A stretch of 33,313 nt of DNA from Streptomyces sp. XM83C (GCF_023072675.1 NZ_JALLGL010000035.1:1-33313); one strand, 5' to 3'; positions 1-7,416 are shown, counted from the first letter of the stretch. The notes: a model not told the origin generated them from the letters alone. Translations and numbers: made by a program.

Positions 1-842
1 GGATCGGGGGAGGCGTCGGAGCCGGTACGACCCGACCCGGTGGAGGACAGCTGGTCCCCCGGCCTTCCCGAGGGGCGCTCCCCGGAGTCCGTGCCGTCGC
101 CCGGTTCCGTCGCGCCGTCGGCGGTGTCGACGCCGAGGCGTTCCAGCAGCGAGGCCCGCAGCTCCGCGAAACGGGGGTCGGTGATGTCCCGGGGCCGGTC
201 CAGGTCGATGGCCTGCTCGTGCGCGATGACACCGTCGTCCATCACCAGCACGCGGTCGGCGAGCAGGACGGCCTCCTCCACGTCGTGCGTGACGAGCAGG
301 ACGGCACAGGCACGCCGCTGCCACACTTCACCCACCAGCCGCTGCGCCTTGATCCGGGTCAACGCGTCCAGGGCACCGAACGGCTCGTCCAGCAGCAGCA
401 GATCGGGCTCGCGGACCAGGGCACGGGCGAGCGACGCGCGCTGGGCCTCGCCCCCGGAGAGCGTCTTCGGCCAGGCCTGAGCCCGGTGGGCGAGGCCGAC
501 CTCCGTGAGGGCCTGCTCCGCCACGGCCCGCTCCGGCTTGTCGGGCAGCCCGAGCAGCACATTGCGCCACACCCTCTTCCAGGGCATCAGCCGCGGCGCC
601 TGGAAGGCGACGGCCTTGCGGCGCGGCACCAGCACGGTGCCCTCGATGTCACGGTCCAGCCCGGCGAGGATGCGCAGCAGGGTGGACTTGCCGCAGCCGC
701 TGCGGCCGAGCAGGGCCACGAACTCGCCCTTGCGTACGTCGAGTCGCAGATCCTTGATGACGGCACGTCCGTCGAAGGAGCGGGTGAGCCCTTCCACGCG
801 GACCGCGGGGCGGGTCACCGGCCGGTGAACGTCGGTCGCCAT
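1..842 (-). CDS. ABC transporter ATP-binding protein, SsuB/TauB-like (3' end cut by window)
   Basis: This is the cytoplasmic ATPase of an importer of the nitrate/sulfonate/taurine class. Reading from the ATG at 842, Walker A GRSGCGKST is at residues 46-54, the Q-loop AFQAPR near 79-84, signature LSGGE at 128-132, Walker B LLLLDEP near 148-154 and the switch His in VTHD at about 186. The frame stays open to base 1 (280 codons), with a Gly/Ser/Asp-rich tail after residue 235 that is longer than the usual family C-terminus. Its start overlaps the end of the permease gene by 28 nt, so the two are translationally coupled. No substrate-binding protein lies upstream; it may sit beyond the left edge. 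Sulfur-compound uptake is inferred from the leader peptide upstream; the substrate is not proven. The family assignment is secure. Confidence 0.9.
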   Translation of the reverse strand, partial: MATDVHRPVTRPAVRVEGLTRSFDGRAVIKDLRLDVRKGEFVALLGRSGCGKSTLLRILAGLDRDIEGTVLVPRRKAVAFQAPRLMPWKRVWRNVLLGLPDKPERAVAEQALTEVGLAHRAQAWPKTLSGGEAQRASLARALVREPDLLLLDEPFGALDALTRIKAQRLVGEVWQRRACAVLLVTHDVEEAVLLADRVLVMDDGVIAHEQAIDLDRPRDITDPRFAELRASLLERLGVDTADGATEPGDGTDSGERPSGRPGDQLSSTGSGRTGSDASPD

Positions 843-1690
843 TGCAGCAGCAGCCTTTCCAGGGAACGGACGATGAAGTCGGCGAGCAGGCCGAGGAAGG
901 CGTAGACGATCAGGCAGACCACGATCACGTCGGTCTGGAGGAAGTCCCGCGCCTGCACCATGAGGAACCCGATGCCGGAGTCGGCGTTGACCTGCTCGGC
1001 GAAGACGAGCGCCAGCCAGGAGATGCCGAGCGAGTAGCGCAGCCCCGTCATCGCGCCGGGCAGCGCCCCCGGCAGGACGACATGCCGGACGAGGCCCCAC
1101 CGCGACAGGCCCAGCGACTCGCCGGCCTCGATCAACTGGGCGTCCACCCCGCGGATCCCGGCGTACACGTTCAGGTAGAGCGGGAAGGTCACGCCGAGGG
1201 TGATGATGGCGACCTTCGGCGTCTCGCCGATGCCGAACCAGATGATGAACAGCGGGATCAGACCGACGAACGGCACGGTCCGCAGCATCTGCACCGGCGC
1301 GTCCACCAGGTCCTCACCGATGCGGAACAGCCCGGACAGCAGGGCGAGGCCGACGCCGACGATCGTGCCGAACAGCAGCCCGGCGGCGACCCGTTGCAGC
1401 GAGGTCCCCATGGCGGACGGCAGCGATCCGTCCGCCATCAGGTCGCGGCCCACCTGGGCGATCCGGCCGGGCGAGGCGAGCACGTCGGCCGGCAACACGC
1501 GGGTGGAGCTGAGGAGTTGCCACAGCAGCAGGAGGATGACGGGGCCGGTGGTGCGGCGCAGCCAGCGCGGGACGCGGGTGCGGCGCGCGGAGGCGGGGAC
1601 GATCGGCTGGAGATCGGGACCGGCGTCGCCGGCATGGGACACAGGCGCTGTGTCGGACTCGCGGGCGGGTGGGGCATGGCTGATGGTCAT
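815..1690 (-). CDS. ABC transporter permease, SsuC-like
   Basis: Inner-membrane permease (291 aa) of the BPD_transp_1 type, partner of the ATPase that follows. The N-terminus is a polar, disordered-looking stretch of about 45 residues. Membrane segments follow, starting at GPVILLLLWQLL, and the cytoplasmic EAA loop (EAGESLGLSRW...LPGALPG) begins near residue 188; it is the docking site for the ATPase. The ATG at 1690 is preferred over an upstream GTG at 1756 because GGAG lies 6 nt before it and the extra residues have no family character. The gene follows a 377 nt untranslated leader and a 27-residue leader peptide. Nitrate, taurine or aliphatic sulfonate would all fit the sequence; the leader peptide favours a sulfur source. 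Confidence 0.9.
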   Translation of the reverse strand: MTISHAPPARESDTAPVSHAGDAGPDLQPIVPASARRTRVPRWLRRTTGPVILLLLWQLLSSTRVLPADVLASPGRIAQVGRDLMADGSLPSAMGTSLQRVAAGLLFGTIVGVGLALLSGLFRIGEDLVDAPVQMLRTVPFVGLIPLFIIWFGIGETPKVAIITLGVTFPLYLNVYAGIRGVDAQLIEAGESLGLSRWGLVRHVVLPGALPGAMTGLRYSLGISWLALVFAEQVNADSGIGFLMVQARDFLQTDVIVVCLIVYAFLGLLADFIVRSLERLLLQWRPTFTGR

Positions 1691-2067
1691 GACGGCTCCA
1701 GGGAGGAGGGCGAGCGCCGCACGACCCGCGCCCCCGGACAGCCGGGCGACGCGCACGCACGTCTGTCAGGAAGCGTGCGGGCAGCGCGTCACGGCCGACC
1801 GGAGGTGCGGATCAGCGGAACCGGAGGCGCGGAACAGGAGGAGGGAATCCCAGGGGACCGAAGCGGAACCCAAGGGGACCCGGATCGGACCCGGCGGGAG
1901 CGAAGCTCAGCGGAACCGGATCCAGCGGAAGCGAGTTCGGCAGAACCGAAGCCGAAGCCGATCCCGACGGGAGCGAGTCCCTGCGGAACCGAAGCGGATC
2001 CCGACAGGAGTGAGGCTGTCCCGGGGAGAGGGACGGGATTCCCAGGGGGAAGAGCAGCGAAAAGGCG
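1691..2067 (-). other. Repeat-rich leader between leader peptide and permease
   Basis: No gene is supported in these 377 bases. On the plus strand they are full of degenerate copies of GGAACCGAAGC and GATCCCGACGGGAGCGAG; two longer related copies lie at 1943-1977 and 1986-2014. A small stem pairs 2018-2022 with 2030-2034. If transcription starts at the leader-peptide promoter this whole stretch is transcribed and separates the leader peptide from the permease, where an attenuator, Rho-loading site or processing site could lie. Long open frames across it on the plus strand have no family character. Confidence 0.5.
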
Positions 2068-2151
2068 TCAGCGGCCGCGGCGACACGCGGCGGAGGCCAC
2101 CCGCAGCAGGTCGATGTGACCGCGCGAAGTGAGGAGAGCTGATCGCAACAT
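2068..2151 (-). CDS. 27-residue cysteine-containing leader peptide
   Basis: A 28-codon frame (ATG at 2151, TGA at 2068-2070) encodes a peptide ending in HIDLLRVASAACRRGR. This matches the recurrent Streptomyces leader-peptide pattern of the form (Y/H)(V/I)DLLRVASAxCRR, found ahead of sulfur-assimilation and sulfur-uptake operons. It has one Cys codon (codon 23), four codons before the last sense codon. The start has no Shine-Dalgarno sequence; the predicted transcription start coincides with the A of ATG, so it would be read as a leaderless message. By analogy with leaderless Cys sORF attenuators of mycobacteria, ribosome pausing at the Cys codon under cysteine shortage would be the sensing step for the downstream SsuBC-like genes. 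The peptide and its promoter are directly visible; the sensing role is inferred. Confidence 0.8.
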   Translation of the reverse strand: MLRSALLTSRGHIDLLRVASAACRRGR

Positions 2152-2158
2152 GCCGCAG

Positions 2159-2188
2159 AACGTAGCGAGATGAGATGGCCCAGGTCAA
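2159..2188 (-). promoter_or_regulatory. Leaderless promoter of the leader peptide
   Basis: On the minus strand a -35 box TTGACC (2183-2188) is followed after 18 nt by a -10 box TACGTT (2159-2164). The ATG of the leader peptide begins 7 nt further on at 2151, the expected transcription start. This is the best-matching housekeeping-type promoter in the window. Confidence 0.7.
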
Positions 2189-2264
2189 CGGTCGTCTCGA
2201 CAGGCGGACACCCGTATCGCGGGTCGGGCGGCGACCGTGCCGCAGTATGCGCGACGATGGTGGC

Positions 2265-2687
2265 ATGTCAGACGCCTTCACCTCCCGAGTACTCCACGTG
2301 GCCACCGGCAGGAGGGAGCGGGTCGTCGATCTCACCCGCGACTGCGAGGCCTTCCTGCGCGAGGCCGCGGCGGGCCGGGACGGCCTGCTCAACATCTTCG
2401 TCCCGCACGCCACGGCCGGTATCGCCGTCATCGAGACCGGCTCCGGCAGCGACGACGACCTGCTCGCCGCCCTGCACACCCTCCTCCCCGCCGACGACCG
2501 CTGGCAGCACCGGCACGGCAGCCCGGGCCACGGCCGCGACCACGTACTCCCGGCGTTCGTCCCGCCGCACGCCACCCTGCCCGTCCTGGCCGGCCGCCTG
2601 GAGCTGGGCACCTGGCAGTCGGTGTGCCTGGTCGACACCAACAGGGACAACCCCGACCGGCAGGTACGGCTGAGCTTCCTCGGCTGA
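2265..2687 (+). CDS. YjbQ / UPF0047 family protein
   Basis: A 140-residue single-domain protein, the normal length for this family. Diagnostic segments are NIFVPHATAGI (the conserved His in a beta strand), the region HGSPGHGRDHVLPAFV, and LELGTWQSVCLVDTN, which matches the family's GRLxLGTWQ element. YjbQ proteins are small cytosolic trimers; weak thiamin-phosphate synthase activity has been reported for some members, and the true role is unsettled. The start at 2265 gives the family N-terminus; there is no clear ribosome site, but GACGAT at 2253-2258 lies 6 nt upstream and could be the -10 of a leaderless start. An in-frame ATG at 2247 is an alternative. It diverges from the leader peptide and ABC genes with about 110 bp between starts. 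Confidence 0.85.
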   Translation: MSDAFTSRVLHVATGRRERVVDLTRDCEAFLREAAAGRDGLLNIFVPHATAGIAVIETGSGSDDDLLAALHTLLPADDRWQHRHGSPGHGRDHVLPAFVPPHATLPVLAGRLELGTWQSVCLVDTNRDNPDRQVRLSFLG

Positions 2688-2700
2688 ACCACCGACGGCA

Positions 2701-2807
2701 CCCGCGCCCACCGGACGCCCGCGCCCACCGGACGCCCGCGCCCACCGGACGCCCGGGGCCCGGGTGTGCCCATCGGATGCCCCGGGCCCGGGTGTGCCCA
2801 TCGGACG
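2701..2807. repeat. Tandem repeats, 17 bp x3 then 28 bp x2
   Basis: Three exact copies of CCCGCGCCCACCGGACG occupy 2701-2717, 2718-2734 and 2735-2751. They run directly into two copies of a related 28-bp unit (2752-2779 and 2780-2807, differing at two positions) that ends with a similar CCATCGGA(T/C)G. The array begins 13 bp after the stop of the YjbQ gene. The rest of the 306 bp gap (2688-2993) holds the palindrome at 2938-2955 and no gene. Confidence 0.85.
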
Positions 2808-2937
2808 CCCGCGGGACGCGCCCGCCCGCCCGACGTCCGCGGGACGCCGCGCGCCCCGGCGGCGTCCCGTCGGACACGCCGTTGATCGAGTGGTACGGCT
2901 CCGAGGGCAGGCGTACGGTCGAACGGTGAGCCCCGTA

Positions 2938-2955
2938 GTGGACGCAAGCGTTCAC
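2938..2955. promoter_or_regulatory. Imperfect 18-bp palindrome upstream of MFS gene
   Basis: GTGGACGC and GCGTTCAC, separated by AA, form an inverted repeat with one mismatch 38 bp before the MFS start codon. The size suits a TetR- or MarR-type dimer. No regulator gene for it is adjacent. Confidence 0.4.
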
Positions 2956-2993
2956 TCATGTCTCGCCCGGGGCCCCTCCCGAGGGTGCACATC

Positions 2994-4553
2994 ATGAGCA
3001 GCAGCCCCCAGCCCACCTCCGCACCGCCCGCCGCCGCACGCGAACGCGGCGGGGGCGGGAACGCGATGGCACTGCTCGTCATCGCCTCGTGCCAGCTGAT
3101 GGTGGTCCTCGACATCACCATCGTGAACATCGCGCTGCCGCACATCCAGAGCGCTCTGGACTTCTCCACCACCGGCCTCGCCTGGGTGGTCAACGCCTAC
3201 ACGCTCACCTTCGGCGGCCTGCTGCTGCTCGGCGGGCGGGCCGGCGACATCCTCGGCAGACGGCGGGTGTTCATCTTCGGTGTGCTGCTGTTCGTGCTCG
3301 CCTCGCTCCTCGGCGGGCTCGCGCAGAACGCCGGTCAGCTGCTCGCCGCGCGCTCCCTTCAGGGCGTCGGCGGCGCCATCGCCTCACCGACGTCCCTCGC
3401 CCTGATCAGCACGACGTTCCGCGAAGGGCCAGAACGCAACCGTGCCTTCGGGGTGTTCGCCGCGGTGTCCGCGGGCGGCGGCGCCATCGGACTGCTCGCG
3501 GGCGGCATGCTCGTGGAGTGGCTGAACTGGCGCTGGGTGCTGTTCGTCAACGTGCCCATCGGCATCCTCATCGCGCTCGGCACGCCCCGCTTCATCCGCG
3601 AGTCCGAACGTCACCCCGGCCGCTTCGACATCGCCGGCGCGCTCACCTCGACCATCGGCATGGTGCTGCTGGTGTACGGCTTCATCAGGGCGGCGCAGGA
3701 AGGCTGGCGGGACCCGCTGACGCTGGGGTCGTTCGGGGCGGCCGTCGTCGTCCTCGCCGTGTTCGTCCTGGTCGAGCGGCGGTCGAGGCAGCCGATCACA
3801 CCGCTGCACATGTTCGCCGACCGCAACCGGGCCGGCACGTACGGCATCATGCTGTGCCTGGCGGCCGCGATGTTCGGCATGTTCTTCTTCCTCACGCTCT
3901 TCGTGCAGAACGTGCTGGACTTCAGCCCGTTGCGGGCCGGACTCGCCTTCCTGCCGGTCAGTGCCGTCATCGCGGTCGGCGCCGGACTCGCCTCGCGGTT
4001 CCTGCCCCGGTTCGGGCCGAAGCCGTTCATGGTGGTCGGCGCGCTGCTCGCGGCGGCAGGGCTGGCCTGGCTGACGCTGACGGACGTGCACTCCACCTAC
4101 GCGGGCAGCATCCTCGGGCCGATGCTCGTGTTCAGCTTCGGCATGGGCATGGAGTTCGTGTCGCTGACGCTGATGGCGCTGTCCAATGTGGAGGTCCGCG
4201 AGACCGGCGCGGCCTCCGGGCTGCTCAACGCCACCCAGCAGGTCGGCGGCTCGCTGGGACTGTCCATCCTCGTCACGATGTTCGGCACCGCCAGCCGCGA
4301 CGAGGCCGCCCGGCAGATCCCCGCCTTCCTGGAGCAGGCCTCCCCGGCGGAGCAGCTCCGCTTCCGGCGCACCGGGCAATTGCCCGACCCCTGGGCCGAC
4401 GAGGTGCTGACCGCCGGCGTGTCCAACGCGTTCGTCATGGCGGCGATCTTCACCGCGCTCGCCGCCGTCGTCGCCCTCGTCGTCATCCAGGTCCGCCCGT
4501 CCGACCTGGAACGCCTCCAGGGCGGGGGACAGGGAGCACCAGGCGCGGTCTGA
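2994..4553 (+). CDS. MFS drug exporter, DHA2 (EmrB/QacA) family, 14 TM
   Basis: A 519-residue proton-driven exporter of the 14-helix DHA2 class in the cytoplasmic membrane. The first helix carries the family D1 motif LDITIVNIALPHI at residues 40-52, followed by WVVNAYTLTFGG and motif A GGRAGDILGRRRVF at about 80-93. Motif C-like glycine-rich helix GVFAAVSAGGGAIGLLAGG follows. The last helices end near residue 500 with a short polar tail. The ATG at 2994 has GAGGG 9 nt upstream and is better supported than a start at 2958. Substrates cannot be told from the sequence; antibiotics, dyes or metabolites are typical. There is no adjacent regulator; an operator-like palindrome lies upstream. It ends in a convergent, repeat-filled gap. 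Confidence 0.92.
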   Translation: MSSSPQPTSAPPAAARERGGGGNAMALLVIASCQLMVVLDITIVNIALPHIQSALDFSTTGLAWVVNAYTLTFGGLLLLGGRAGDILGRRRVFIFGVLLFVLASLLGGLAQNAGQLLAARSLQGVGGAIASPTSLALISTTFREGPERNRAFGVFAAVSAGGGAIGLLAGGMLVEWLNWRWVLFVNVPIGILIALGTPRFIRESERHPGRFDIAGALTSTIGMVLLVYGFIRAAQEGWRDPLTLGSFGAAVVVLAVFVLVERRSRQPITPLHMFADRNRAGTYGIMLCLAAAMFGMFFFLTLFVQNVLDFSPLRAGLAFLPVSAVIAVGAGLASRFLPRFGPKPFMVVGALLAAAGLAWLTLTDVHSTYAGSILGPMLVFSFGMGMEFVSLTLMALSNVEVRETGAASGLLNATQQVGGSLGLSILVTMFGTASRDEAARQIPAFLEQASPAEQLRFRRTGQLPDPWADEVLTAGVSNAFVMAAIFTALAAVVALVVIQVRPSDLERLQGGGQGAPGAV

Positions 4554-4621
4554 ACGGGCCCGGGGACGGCACCGCCGCGACCGGCTGTCTCTCGGCCGAC
4601 TGTCGCCGGTCTTCGTACCCC

Positions 4622-4819
4622 CGGCCTTCGCCGGGTTTCGCGCCAACTGCTTCGCGGTTCGTCGTACCAGCGGCTTTCCCCGGGCTTCGTACCAGCTGTT
4701 TACGCCGGTCCTCGTACCATCGGCCTTCGCCGGGTTTCGCGCCAGCCGCTTCGCGGTTCGTCGTACCAGCGGCCTTCGCCGGTCCTCGTACCAGCGGCTT
4801 TCCCCGGTCCGCTGATAGG
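4622..4819. repeat. 99-bp tandem duplication in a convergent gap
   Basis: 4622-4720 and 4721-4819 are two copies of about 99 bp with scattered differences, both starting CGGCCTTCGCCGGGTTTCGC. Inside each copy a shorter module (CCTTCGCC or CTTTCCCC followed by TTCGTACCAGC or CCTCGTACCAGC) recurs every 20-35 bp, so this is a repeat of repeats. It lies between the 3' ends of the MFS and PP2C genes (gap 4554-4841), which contains no gene. Confidence 0.85.
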
Positions 4820-4841
4820 CCGTCTGCCGCGATCCTCCGGA

Positions 4842-5597
4842 TCAGTCTTCGTCCCCGACCCGTACGAGCGCCACGGTGATGTTGTCCGGCCCGCCCTCCT
4901 CGATCGCGGCCCGCCACAGCTCGAACGCGGCCCGGCCGTCGTCGTGTTCGCGCAGGATCGCCTCGAGGACGTCCGGTGCGACCGGGTCGGTGAGCCCGTC
5001 GCTGCACAGCAGATAGCGCTCGCCGGGAGTGCGCGGTACGGCGATGATGTGCGGCTCCACGTCCCGGTACTCGGGGCTGCCGCCGAGGCACTGCGTCACC
5101 ATGGACGTGACGCGCTGGCCGGGCGGCAGGGGCGGGCTGTCGTCGACGCTCACCTGGCGCAGCCCGTCGGCCGAGTGGGCGAGGACCCGGCTGTCGCCGA
5201 CGTTGAAGACCAGCAGGGAGTCGGGCCGGACCACCAGGCCGGCGACGGTCGTGCCCATCGCCGTGAGGTCGCCGCCCCGATCGCCGCCGGCGGCCTCGTA
5301 CAGCGCTCTGTTGCAGTCCTGGAGGGCGTCGCGCAGAGCCTTCTCGTCGCCCAGCGTCGGGCCGAGCGCGGCGATGGTGCGGACGGCGAGCGCGCTGGCC
5401 AGATGCCCGCCGGGATGCCCGCCGAGCCCGTCGGCGACCGCGACGGTGAGGGGGTGCTCACCGAGCGGGAAGACCAGGGTCTGCGGGTTCTCCGTGACGG
5501 TGGCGCACAGGGTCCAGGGCCCGACGACGAGCGAGTCCTCGTTGCGTTCGCGCAGCATGCCGGGGTGGCTGAGCGCGCTCACCGCGACGTACGCCAT
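4842..5597 (-). CDS. PP2C-family Ser/Thr protein phosphatase
   Basis: A 251-residue soluble metal-dependent phosphatase (PPM family) that removes phosphate from Ser/Thr residues of proteins. The metal- and phosphate-binding motifs are in order: RNED (18-21), VADGLGGH with Asp56, GTT (115-117), NVGDSR (132-137), CSDGLTD (198-204) and GGPDN (235-239). There is no membrane segment, sensor domain or kinase neighbour, unlike PstP. An insertion between residues 31 and 50 (about 20 residues, before the VADG strand) is longer than in PstP-type enzymes. The start codon has only a weak ribosome site. It lies 110 bp downstream of the HxlR gene on the same strand; a shared transcript is possible but not shown. 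Confidence 0.92.
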   Translation of the reverse strand: MAYVAVSALSHPGMLRERNEDSLVVGPWTLCATVTENPQTLVFPLGEHPLTVAVADGLGGHPGGHLASALAVRTIAALGPTLGDEKALRDALQDCNRALYEAAGGDRGGDLTAMGTTVAGLVVRPDSLLVFNVGDSRVLAHSADGLRQVSVDDSPPLPPGQRVTSMVTQCLGGSPEYRDVEPHIIAVPRTPGERYLLCSDGLTDPVAPDVLEAILREHDDGRAAFELWRAAIEEGGPDNITVALVRVGDED

Positions 5598-5707
5598 CGG
5601 GCGCCACCGCCTTCCCGTATCGGCTCCGCCGACCGGGGCCGGGCCTGCCGTTCCAGTCTAGGGGGCCGCAGCCAGGAGGCGCGCGGTCCGGGCACGCACG
5701 GGTGACG

Positions 5708-6079
5708 TCAGTCGCGGGACACGGACGGGCAGCCCGGGGAGTCCGGGAGGTGCAGCTTGGCCCACTCGCCCAGTTCGCGCAGGGCCGGCTCCAGCGCGCC
5801 GCCCGCTTCGGTGAGCCGGTAGGAGACCCGCAGCGGGGGCCCCTCGTCCACCTCGCGCAGGACCAGTCCCGCCGCGCCCAGTTCCGCGAGGCGGTCGGAC
5901 AGCATGCGCTCGCTGATGCCGGGGATCGCGCGGCGCAGGTCTGCGAAGTGGGCCGGCTGTTCGACGAGGACCGCCACGATCTGGCCGGTCCAGCGCTTCC
6001 CGAGCAACTGGAAGACGCGGGTGATGCCGTCGTCCACCCGCTTGCACGCACCCAGGTCGTGGCTCTGTCGCGCCGTCAT
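5708..6079 (-). CDS. HxlR-family winged-helix transcriptional regulator
   Basis: A 123-residue DNA-binding protein of the HxlR (MarR-like) family. The core runs from CKRVDDGITRVFQLLGKRW through HFADLRRAIPGISERMLSDRL, the recognition helix region, to the wing LREVDEGPPLRVSYRLTEAG. A single N-terminal Cys (Cys12) sits at the position that senses thiol or quinone stress in HypR/QorR-type members; another Cys near the C-terminus is less conserved. It is divergent from the azoreductase with 125 bp between starts, the common arrangement in which an HxlR protein controls a quinone or azo reductase. The spacer holds the sequence ACCCCC-ACGTA-GGGGGT at about 6094-6111, a possible operator. Confidence 0.9.
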   Translation of the reverse strand: MTARQSHDLGACKRVDDGITRVFQLLGKRWTGQIVAVLVEQPAHFADLRRAIPGISERMLSDRLAELGAAGLVLREVDEGPPLRVSYRLTEAGGALEPALRELGEWAKLHLPDSPGCPSVSRD

Positions 6080-6093
6080 GCCCCCAGGGTACT

Positions 6094-6111
6094 ACCCCCA
6101 CGTAGGGGGGT
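6094..6111. promoter_or_regulatory. Inverted repeat in the HxlR/azoreductase spacer
   Basis: ACCCCC and GGGGGT flank a short centre just upstream of the HxlR start and are followed by an A-tract unusual for this genome. It is a candidate operator for the divergent pair; the arms are short and low in complexity. Confidence 0.3.
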
Positions 6112-6204
6112 GAAAAAAAGTAAGCCCCTGTGTTATCAATAGTTCAGTACGAAACATCAGCCCGGGGCGTGCTGTCCCCGGCCCGGTATTCCTGGAGCAC
6201 ACCC

Positions 6205-6855
6205 ATGGCCACGCTGCTGCACATCGACTCGTCCCTGTTCCCGGCCCAGGCTTCCGCCTCGCGGGCGGTCACCGAGGCCTTCCGCCGCACATGGGAGGAG
6301 CAGCACCCCGGCGGCACGGTCGTCTACCGTGACCTGGCCGCCGACCCGGTCCCGCACGTCACCGCCGACGGCTTCACGGCTGGCCTCGCCGACCCGGACA
6401 CGCACACCGCCGAGCAGGCTGCGGCCTTCGAGCAGCGGCTCCGGCTGATCGAGGAACTGGAGCAGGCGGACGCCGTGCTCATCGGCGCGCCCATGTACAA
6501 CTTCACGATCCCGTCCACCCTGAAGGCCTGGCTGGACAACGTGATCCTGTTCGGCCGCACCGCCGGCGACGCCCCGTCCGCGAAGGGCACCCCGGTCACC
6601 GTCGTCGCCAGCCGCGGCGGCTCCTACGCGCCGGGCACCCCGCGCGAACCGTACGAGTACGTCCTCAACTACCTGCGCGACGTCCTCGGGACGGCGCTCG
6701 CCCTGGACGTCGACTTCATCGTCCCGGAGCTGACCATGGCCCCGCACAACCCGGCGATGGCCGAGCTGATCCCCCTCTACGAGGCGTCCCGCACCCGCGC
6801 CCTGGACGAGGCGGCGGCCAAGGCGAAGCAGCTCACCGAGCGTCCGGCGGCCTGA
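6205..6855 (+). CDS. azoR: FMN-dependent NADH-azoreductase
   Basis: A 216-residue flavodoxin-like enzyme of the AzoR/NQO family that reduces quinones and azo compounds with NAD(P)H. It begins LLHIDSSLFPAQASASRAV, the FMN phosphate loop with Ser residues, has the isoalloxazine-contact motif PMYNFTIPSTLKAWLD near residues 95-110, and the SRGGSY loop near 136. The ATG at 6205 with GGAG 9 nt upstream gives the canonical N-terminus; upstream in-frame starts do not. The divergent HxlR gene is the likely regulator, responding to quinone-type electrophiles. The protein is cytosolic, probably a dimer. Confidence 0.92.
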   Translation: MATLLHIDSSLFPAQASASRAVTEAFRRTWEEQHPGGTVVYRDLAADPVPHVTADGFTAGLADPDTHTAEQAAAFEQRLRLIEELEQADAVLIGAPMYNFTIPSTLKAWLDNVILFGRTAGDAPSAKGTPVTVVASRGGSYAPGTPREPYEYVLNYLRDVLGTALALDVDFIVPELTMAPHNPAMAELIPLYEASRTRALDEAAAKAKQLTERPAA

Positions 6856-6864
6856 CCCGGCGAA

Positions 6865-6881
6865 GCCCGCCGCCAGCGGGC
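6865..6881. terminator. Short hairpin between convergent genes
   Basis: GCCCGC and GCGGGC pair around a 5-nt loop 10 bp after the azoreductase stop. A weak terminator for the plus strand; no U-tract is visible, as usual in this genome. Confidence 0.35.
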
Positions 6882-6942
6882 GACGGGCGCGGCCGTGGCG
6901 GCCACTGCGGTCGGGGCGGAATGGGCAATCCTCCGGTGCCTG

Positions 6943-7371
6943 CTACGTGATCGAGTGCTCCGACGCGCGGGCCGTCGGAAGCAGCTCGCGGATGTCATGG
7001 GGGAGCACGCCGGTCAGCTTGTCCATCAGTTCCGGGGACACCGCCGCGTCCAGGACCTCCAGCACCGCAGCCGACCGCTGGAGGGCGATGTCCTCCGAGA
7101 CGCCGGCCCGCCACGCGACCCGGCCGACGAACGTCGTCAGGTCGAACCGCTCACCCGCGGAACGCGGATGCCCCTCCTCGCTCTCAGGGGGCTCGCGGTG
7201 CAGGATGCCGCCCAGTTCATGAGGCAACTGAGCGGCCAGATGCCCGGCCAGACCCGCGGGGACCCGTTCGGCGACCGTGCGCAGCACCGCCCGCAGCGTC
7301 TGCTCGGCCTCGTCCCGGTCGACGAAACCGACCCGGTCGCGCACCGTCCGGACCATGGCGTCGTACTTCAT
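6943..7371 (-). CDS. DUF2267 domain protein
   Basis: A 142-residue all-helical cytosolic protein. The pattern AEQTLRAVLRTVAERVPAGLAGHLAAQLPHELGGIL followed by FVGRVAWRAGV and a second set of helices ending DIRELLP matches DUF2267, which has two related helical repeats and no known biochemical role; members are often in stress-linked actinobacterial operons. The ATG at 7371 has AGGAGG 6 nt upstream. It lies 45 bp downstream of the 61-residue gene and is probably the last gene of the archease-led minus-strand series. Function unknown. Confidence 0.8.
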   Translation of the reverse strand: MKYDAMVRTVRDRVGFVDRDEAEQTLRAVLRTVAERVPAGLAGHLAAQLPHELGGILHREPPESEEGHPRSAGERFDLTTFVGRVAWRAGVSEDIALQRSAAVLEVLDAAVSPELMDKLTGVLPHDIRELLPTARASEHSIT

Positions 7372-7416
7372 GATCACCCTCCTCGCGCGGTCCTTCCGGG
7401 TGCGGTCCCGACGCCG

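Noticed and set aside
842..2119. 425-codon open frame on the plus strand opposite the ABC permease
   Set aside because: It mirrors the permease codons in a high-GC genome; composition is Gln/Asp/Arg-rich with no domain, and it runs through the repeat leader.
2701..2807. Possible CRISPR array
   Set aside because: The repeats abut with no unique spacers and no cas genes are present.
3384..4646. 420-codon open frame opposite the MFS gene
   Set aside because: Its protein is a His/Arg/Glu-rich shadow of the membrane helices and has no family features.
6089..6150. GTACT...AGTAC as HxlR operator halves
   Set aside because: The five-base arms are more than 50 bp apart, too short and too distant to separate from chance.
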